Assembly (NCBI GenBank): GCA_012034615.1
Contig: JAAUPA010000004.1
Span: forward strand, 1 to 59,881
From: Leptolyngbyaceae cyanobacterium CSU_1_4
Lineage (GTDB): Bacteria > Cyanobacteriota > Cyanobacteriia > Elainellales > Elainellaceae
Direction of reading: 5' to 3'
Length of the DNA: 59,881 nt
Shown here piece by piece: positions 56,445 to 59,881 of the stretch. Within the stretch, counting starts at the first letter, position 1; each line of letters begins with the position of its first letter. Below the pieces are notes generated by a model that was given only the letters and a program-made list of their open reading frames with translations, did no database searches and was not told the origin of the DNA. Both the position numbers and the translations under genes were made by a program.

Positions 56445-58220
56445 TTAGGCGGGCGATCGCTTCACTTGGGATTCTAAAATAGCGCCATAGAGGGGGCTTG
56501 TGCTCATGAGTTGCTCATGATTTCCTTGTGCCACTAGCCGTCCTTTATCAATGAGAAAAATGCGATCGGCGTTTTGCACGGTGCTGATGCGCTGGGCGAC
56601 GACAAAGGTTGTGCAAGCTTTTTGCTGCATTAAGTCATCGAGGGCGGCTTGAATTTGGGCGGCGGTTTGGGCATCTACGGCTGAAGTGCTGTCATCTAGA
56701 ATCAGAATACTGTAATTTGTCAGCAGGGTTCGGGCGATCGCAATGCGCTGTTTTTGTCCACCCGATAGCCCTACGCCCCGTTCTCCCACGAGGGTTTCAT
56801 AGCCTTGGGGCAAGCTCGTAATGAAGTCGTGGATTTGGGCGGTCTTTGCCACGTCTATGACTTCTTCGAGGGAGGCATGAGCTTTGGCGTAGGCAATATT
56901 TTCCCGAAGGGTGCCCGAAAATAGGGTGGTTTCTTGAAACACAATGCCAATTTGCGATCGCAAGCTGGCTAGGGTAAAGTCGCGCACGTCGCGCCCATCA
57001 ATTCGCACTGAACCCGCTGTCACATCGTAAAAGCGAGGAATCAAATTCATGATGGTGCTTTTGCCCGAACCTGTCATGCCCAACACGGCAATCAGTTCTT
57101 TGGGTTTCGTTTCAAAAGAGACGGCTTTGAGGGCTTCGGTGGGAGCGCCGGGGTAGCGGAAGGAAACGTGCTCGAAGGTAATTCGACCGGAACAACTTTT
57201 GAAGGGAATGGCGTGGGGGCGATCGCGGATTTCTATTTCAGCATCCACGACTTCGTAGATTCGTTCGGCAGAAGCGGCGGCTTGGGCGATCGCGGGGGCA
57301 GCAAAGCCTAGTAACAAAACGGGCTGAAGAATCAGCAGCAGGTAAGAGTTGAATGCCACCAGCTCGCCAATGGAAAACTGTCCTTGAATGACTTCTGAAC
57401 CACCATAGCCAAAGACGACCAACGTAACTAAGTTGCTGAGCAAAAAGATGAGGGGGAAGGTATTGCGAATGGCTCGGATGGTTTTCATGTTTGTCCGAAC
57501 CAGAACTTGGTTGAGATCGGTGTAGCGTTGCGCCTCGGTTGTCTCGCGGACAAATGCTTTGACGACTCGAATCCCCACTAGGTTCTCTTGCAAGACTGCG
57601 TTGAGGTCACTCAGTTGTTCTTGAACTTGTCGAAACAAGTCACCATTCTGGGTGAAAAATTGGGCAAGCAACCATCCGGCAGCCGGTACAACGGTGAGGG
57701 TAATAATGGCTAGCTGCCAGTTCATCAGCAGTAGGACGATCGCAATTGCCAGCAAGGTCACAATAGAGCTAACGACTTGAACCAGACTTGTTCCTAAAAA
57801 CGTTCTGACTTGTTCGATATCACTGGTCACACGAGTGAGTAATTGCGAGGTTTGAGACTGGTCATGGTAGCTAAAGCTGAGGTTTTGAATTTTGCTGAAA
57901 ATCTTGTTGCGCAGGTCGTATGCTACGCCCTGGGAAGCGGCTTCTGCCCAGAAACTTTGCCCAAAATTGAATAAACCCCGGGCGATCGCAGCAATTACCA
58001 TTGCCCCAGCGCCATAGAGCACCACCTGCAAATCTTTTTTGGCAATGCCTTGGTCAATGCCCCAGCGAAACAATTGCGGCGTTGCGGCATTTGCCACCGT
58101 TAACAGCAACAAACTGGCGATTGCGCCAAGCGACAGCCAACGATATGCCCTCAGGCTTTTGAGAACGCGCTGGAGCGATCGCATGGAGGATGGTTCAGAT
58201 GCTTCGAGTTGCTGCGTCAC
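56445..58220 (-). CDS. ABC transporter ATP-binding protein/permease (exporter)
   Basis: 591 residues, a half-transporter of the MsbA/LmrA type. The six-helix membrane domain (~30-330) starts LRAYRWLSLGAIASLLLLTVAN. The ATPase has Walker A LGMTGSGKSTIMNL, signature LSGGQKQRIAIARTLL, Walker B SILILDDSTSAVD and H-loop region FVVAQRISTV. The switch His is replaced by Gln (VAQR instead of the usual AHR), which is common in cyanobacterial members. It works as a dimer exporting lipids or drugs. No partner half is adjacent, so a homodimer is likely. Confidence 0.92.
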   Translation of the reverse strand: MTQQLEASEPSSMRSLQRVLKSLRAYRWLSLGAIASLLLLTVANAATPQLFRWGIDQGIAKKDLQVVLYGAGAMVIAAIARGLFNFGQSFWAEAASQGVAYDLRNKIFSKIQNLSFSYHDQSQTSQLLTRVTSDIEQVRTFLGTSLVQVVSSIVTLLAIAIVLLLMNWQLAIITLTVVPAAGWLLAQFFTQNGDLFRQVQEQLSDLNAVLQENLVGIRVVKAFVRETTEAQRYTDLNQVLVRTNMKTIRAIRNTFPLIFLLSNLVTLVVFGYGGSEVIQGQFSIGELVAFNSYLLLILQPVLLLGFAAPAIAQAAASAERIYEVVDAEIEIRDRPHAIPFKSCSGRITFEHVSFRYPGAPTEALKAVSFETKPKELIAVLGMTGSGKSTIMNLIPRFYDVTAGSVRIDGRDVRDFTLASLRSQIGIVFQETTLFSGTLRENIAYAKAHASLEEVIDVAKTAQIHDFITSLPQGYETLVGERGVGLSGGQKQRIAIARTLLTNYSILILDDSTSAVDAQTAAQIQAALDDLMQQKACTTFVVAQRISTVQNADRIFLIDKGRLVAQGNHEQLMSTSPLYGAILESQVKRSPA

Positions 58221-58317
58221 GGAAACCTCGCCAGAAATTGGGGCTTCTCTTAGGTTACCGTTTTCTTTACCTTTGGCACCTGTTAAAACTAGCCCAAGCG
58301 CCTTCTAACCATTGCCT

Positions 58318-59091
58318 ATGGCTTCGCTATTGCCGCTCCCGCAAACTGCAATTTCTCAAAGAGCTGAAGTCGTTTATCCAAGCTTGGATGGTGAACCTTT
58401 GGCTGAGACTTCTGTTCATATTGATGCCATTATTCATTCGGTGGTGGCGTTGCGAAATTATGTCGAGGGGCAGCAGGCGATCGTTTTAGCCGATCAGTTT
58501 CTCTATTACGTGCAAGGGTTTCCCAAGTTTTGGGTGGCACCGGATGTCATGGTAATTTTCAATGTGCCGCCCGGAGCGCGAGACAACTATAGGGTTTGGG
58601 AGGAAGCGCAGGTGCCCTCCGTCATTTTTGAAATGACTTCTGCGGGGACGAAAGAGCGCGATGAGATTGTCAAGAAAGATTTGTATGAAAGTTTGGAGGT
58701 GGCGGAGTATTGGCAGTTTGACCCGAAGGGAGAATGGATTGCTGAAAAGCTGAGGGGATATCGGTTAGGGGAGGGCGTTTATGTGCCGATTACGGATGGT
58801 CGGAGTGAGCCGTTGCACCTGCGCTTAGAAGTGGATGGGGCGCTGATTGCTTTTTTTCGGGAAGATACGGGGGAGAAGTTGCTGGCGGCTGAGGAGTTGG
58901 TGCAGGCGTTGCGGCAGGAGACTTTGGCGCGGCAGGAGGCTGAGGCTTTGTTGGAACAGGAAAGAACGCGGGCAGAACAGGAGCGCGCGCGGGCGAATCA
59001 GGAGCAGCAACAGGCGGAACAGGAGCGACAGCGGGGCGATCGCTTGGCGGCGAGGTTGCGGGAGTTGGGGGAAGATCCAGATTTGATGTAG
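58318..59091 (+). CDS. Uma2 family (DUF820) putative endonuclease with coiled-coil tail
   Basis: 257 residues from ATG 58318. The PD-(D/E)XK-like Uma2 domain covers ~20-190: VYPSLDGEPLAETSVHI, YVQGFPKFWVAPDVMVIFNVPPG (Asp of the core), PSVIFEMTSAGTKERDE (E-x-x-S) and LYESLEVAEYWQFDPKG. The tail is an Arg/Glu/Gln-rich coiled coil (RTRAEQERARANQEQQQAEQ) ending LRELGEDPDLM. These are very abundant in filamentous cyanobacteria and their role is unknown; the nuclease idea comes from fold alone. Confidence 0.9.
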   Translation: MASLLPLPQTAISQRAEVVYPSLDGEPLAETSVHIDAIIHSVVALRNYVEGQQAIVLADQFLYYVQGFPKFWVAPDVMVIFNVPPGARDNYRVWEEAQVPSVIFEMTSAGTKERDEIVKKDLYESLEVAEYWQFDPKGEWIAEKLRGYRLGEGVYVPITDGRSEPLHLRLEVDGALIAFFREDTGEKLLAAEELVQALRQETLARQEAEALLEQERTRAEQERARANQEQQQAEQERQRGDRLAARLRELGEDPDLM

Positions 59092-59194
59092 TTCTTAGTG
59101 GGTGGGGAAAGGGGAGTGAATTCAAAATTCAAAATTCAAGGCTGTTCGTTTTGACTTTTGAATTGATCATTTTGAATTCGATTGTCTCTCCCTT

Positions 59195-59238
59195 GGGGCT
59201 ACGGCATTAAGAGAGGGTAGCCCCGGCGGTTTTGTTTT
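59195..59238 (+). terminator. Rho-independent terminator after the Uma2 gene
   Basis: GGGGCTAC (59195-59202) pairs perfectly with GTAGCCCC (59217-59224), followed by GGCGGTTTTGTTTT. It overlaps the stop of the convergent small gene. Confidence 0.75.
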
Positions 59239-59437
59239 ATCGGACTAGGACGCTCATGTACTTGCCGCTGGCAAAGGGGGCGGGAATGATGGGCGTGAAA
59301 TGAAGGCGGTCACTGGCAATCCGCTTAACGTAGAACTCGGTGATGAGGTGCGTTACCTGATCGCGTGTGCCGATGAGCCAGACTTGCGCTTTGTCGCCGT
59401 GCGCGATCGACAGCAGTTCGTTGAACTCTGAAGTCAT
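59237..59437 (-). CDS. Small protein of a cyanobacterial family with structured leader (member 2)
   Basis: 66 residues. It begins MTSEFNELLSIAHGDKAQVW and continues LIGTRDQVTHLITEFYVKR, RLHFTPIIPAP and KYMSVLVR. It aligns with the protein at 37390-37653 over the C-terminal ~50 residues (LIG, V-x3-I-x-E, PAP, MSVL-x-R). No known domain. Its Shine-Dalgarno GAGGA is inside a 13-bp stem of the upstream leader, so translation is likely regulated. Confidence 0.7.
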   Translation of the reverse strand: MTSEFNELLSIAHGDKAQVWLIGTRDQVTHLITEFYVKRIASDRLHFTPIIPAPFASGKYMSVLVR

Positions 59438-59647
59438 TGCTATTTTCCTCGCTAATGTTGGTGAGAAGAAAAGCTTAAGGCGTGGTATTCCTAGACCACT
59501 TGTAACATTAGCGAGGTGAAACGATAAAATCGTTGCAGCCTAGCTTTCTGGTACGTTCAGAAAGTCAGGTTAGCTGGTTAGGAGTGTTGCAAGCACTTCT
59601 AGCCAGTGTCCTCACCTTAAGCCTGTCTACTGGTATCTAAAAACCAG
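59438..59647 (-). promoter_or_regulatory. Structured 5' leader with ribosome-site-sequestering stem
   Basis: On the minus strand six consecutive hairpins are seen: ACTGGT/ACCAGT (59647-59629), TGGCTAGAAGTG/CACTCCTAACCA (59605-59575), CTTTCTG/CAGAAAG (59564-59544), AACGAT/ATCGTT (59534-59520), and a perfect 13-bp stem CCTCGCTAATGTT/AACATTAGCGAGG (59516-59504 with 59459-59447) that encloses GTGGT/ACCAC. The last stem ends in GCGAGG, overlapping the ribosome-binding site of the small gene. GCTTAAGG at 59622-59615 can also pair with CCTTAAGC at 59480-59473 inside the 13-bp stem's loop, a possible long-range or pseudoknot contact. I match it to no known riboswitch. Confidence 0.6.
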
Positions 59648-59787
59648 TGTTGATTAGCATAAGGGTAAAGACGGCACTAATACAAGGGTGTGTGAGCAAA
59701 TGTTGATGGTATAGAGGCTGGGGGGGAGACCTTGCCGGGGTGTTGCCGGGGTTTGATGGGGGGCGATCGCTGAGAGTGTGTTGGTAA
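59648..59787. other. Upstream region of the structured leader
   Basis: Holds the presumed promoter for the small gene on the minus strand. A direct repeat TTGCCGGGGT occurs twice near 59735, and there is one HIP1 octamer. No gene. Confidence 0.25.
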
Positions 59788-59881
59788 TTATGAATCATGC
59801 CCCGATCTGCCCCCTAAATCCTCCAGAATGGGAGACTTTGAAGCTATTGATTCGGAGCGGAGTTCTTTGGAGGGGGGGTGG
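59788..59881 (+). repeat. Fold-back repeat element, copy 4, cut by window edge
   Basis: ATCATGCCCCGATCTGCCCC and CTAAATCCTCCAGAATGGGA match the left half and core of copies 1 and 3 (same orientation as copy 1). The right half runs off the window. The middle (AAGCTATTGATTCGGAGCGG) differs from the AGCCAATTCTTG core seen elsewhere. Confidence 0.6.

Noticed and set aside
59438-59647. Known glutamine or cobalamin riboswitch for the structured leader
   Set aside because: The conserved boxes of those classes are not found on the minus strand; only hairpin richness is shared.

Overview
The window comes from a filamentous, Leptolyngbya-like cyanobacterium. The evidence is the very frequent HIP1 octamer GCGATCGC, chlP, crtR, a CRR6-type NDH-1 factor, DUF3082, DUF1997 and DUF3153 family genes, a hormogonium polysaccharide (hps) pseudopilin cluster, an SbtA/SbtB-type bicarbonate pair and a DnaB intein of the cyanobacterial type. 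The first ~1.5 kb does not belong with the rest. Positions 1-776 are GC-rich, alphaproteobacterial-looking DNA (MFS transporter). Positions ~777-1500 are AT-rich and unlike either neighbour. Cyanobacterial sequence begins inside the 3' end of hpsA. The left end therefore looks like a chimeric assembly.

Layout. 1.5-4.4 kb: hpsA 3' end and three pseudopilins. 4.5-12.1 kb: SIMPL protein, rsmA-ispE-DUF3082, a REC-PAS histidine kinase, EVE protein, CNNM/CorC protein and a small membrane-anchored protein. 12.2-18.5 kb: a CAU tRNA, FHA protein, yidD, an orphan sugar ABC permease, TVP38, NurA, chlP and a lambda-endolysin-like protein. 18.5-29.5 kb: two atypical SDR proteins, DUF1997, CAP protein, ftsH, FMN reductase, crtR, TPR protein, SH3 protein and obgE. 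29.9-37.1 kb: gmd-fcl (GDP-L-fucose), ion channel, VOC protein, DUF3153, Nudix, three small coiled-coil proteins and a TldE-like protein. 37.1-38.8 kb: accessory island with a repeat element, a small protein with a structured leader, and toxin-antitoxin remnants. 38.8-50.7 kb: mutS2, RTX-tailed 5'-nucleotidase, ureC, FIST protein plus histidine kinase, 4Fe-4S aldo/keto reductase and a DUF151 nuclease. 51-59.9 kb: crr6, rplI, intein-containing dnaB, bicarbonate permease plus PII-like protein, ABC exporter, Uma2 protein, and a second structured-leader small protein.

Recurrent single-base frameshifts (about 16) break genes that are otherwise full length, including dnaB. Most sit in short homopolymers, and each gene returns to a multiple of three after a one-base correction. 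This points to sequencing or assembly error more than gene decay. Genes are annotated here across such sites as single units.

The most interesting non-coding signals are two long, multi-hairpin leaders ahead of two related small proteins (37.4-37.8 kb and 59.2-59.65 kb). In one, a perfect 13-bp stem sequesters the ribosome-binding site. In the other, two mutually exclusive long stems share a strand. Also present are a dispersed ~160-bp fold-back repeat family (four copies) and a 185-bp element with perfect 22-bp terminal inverted repeats.
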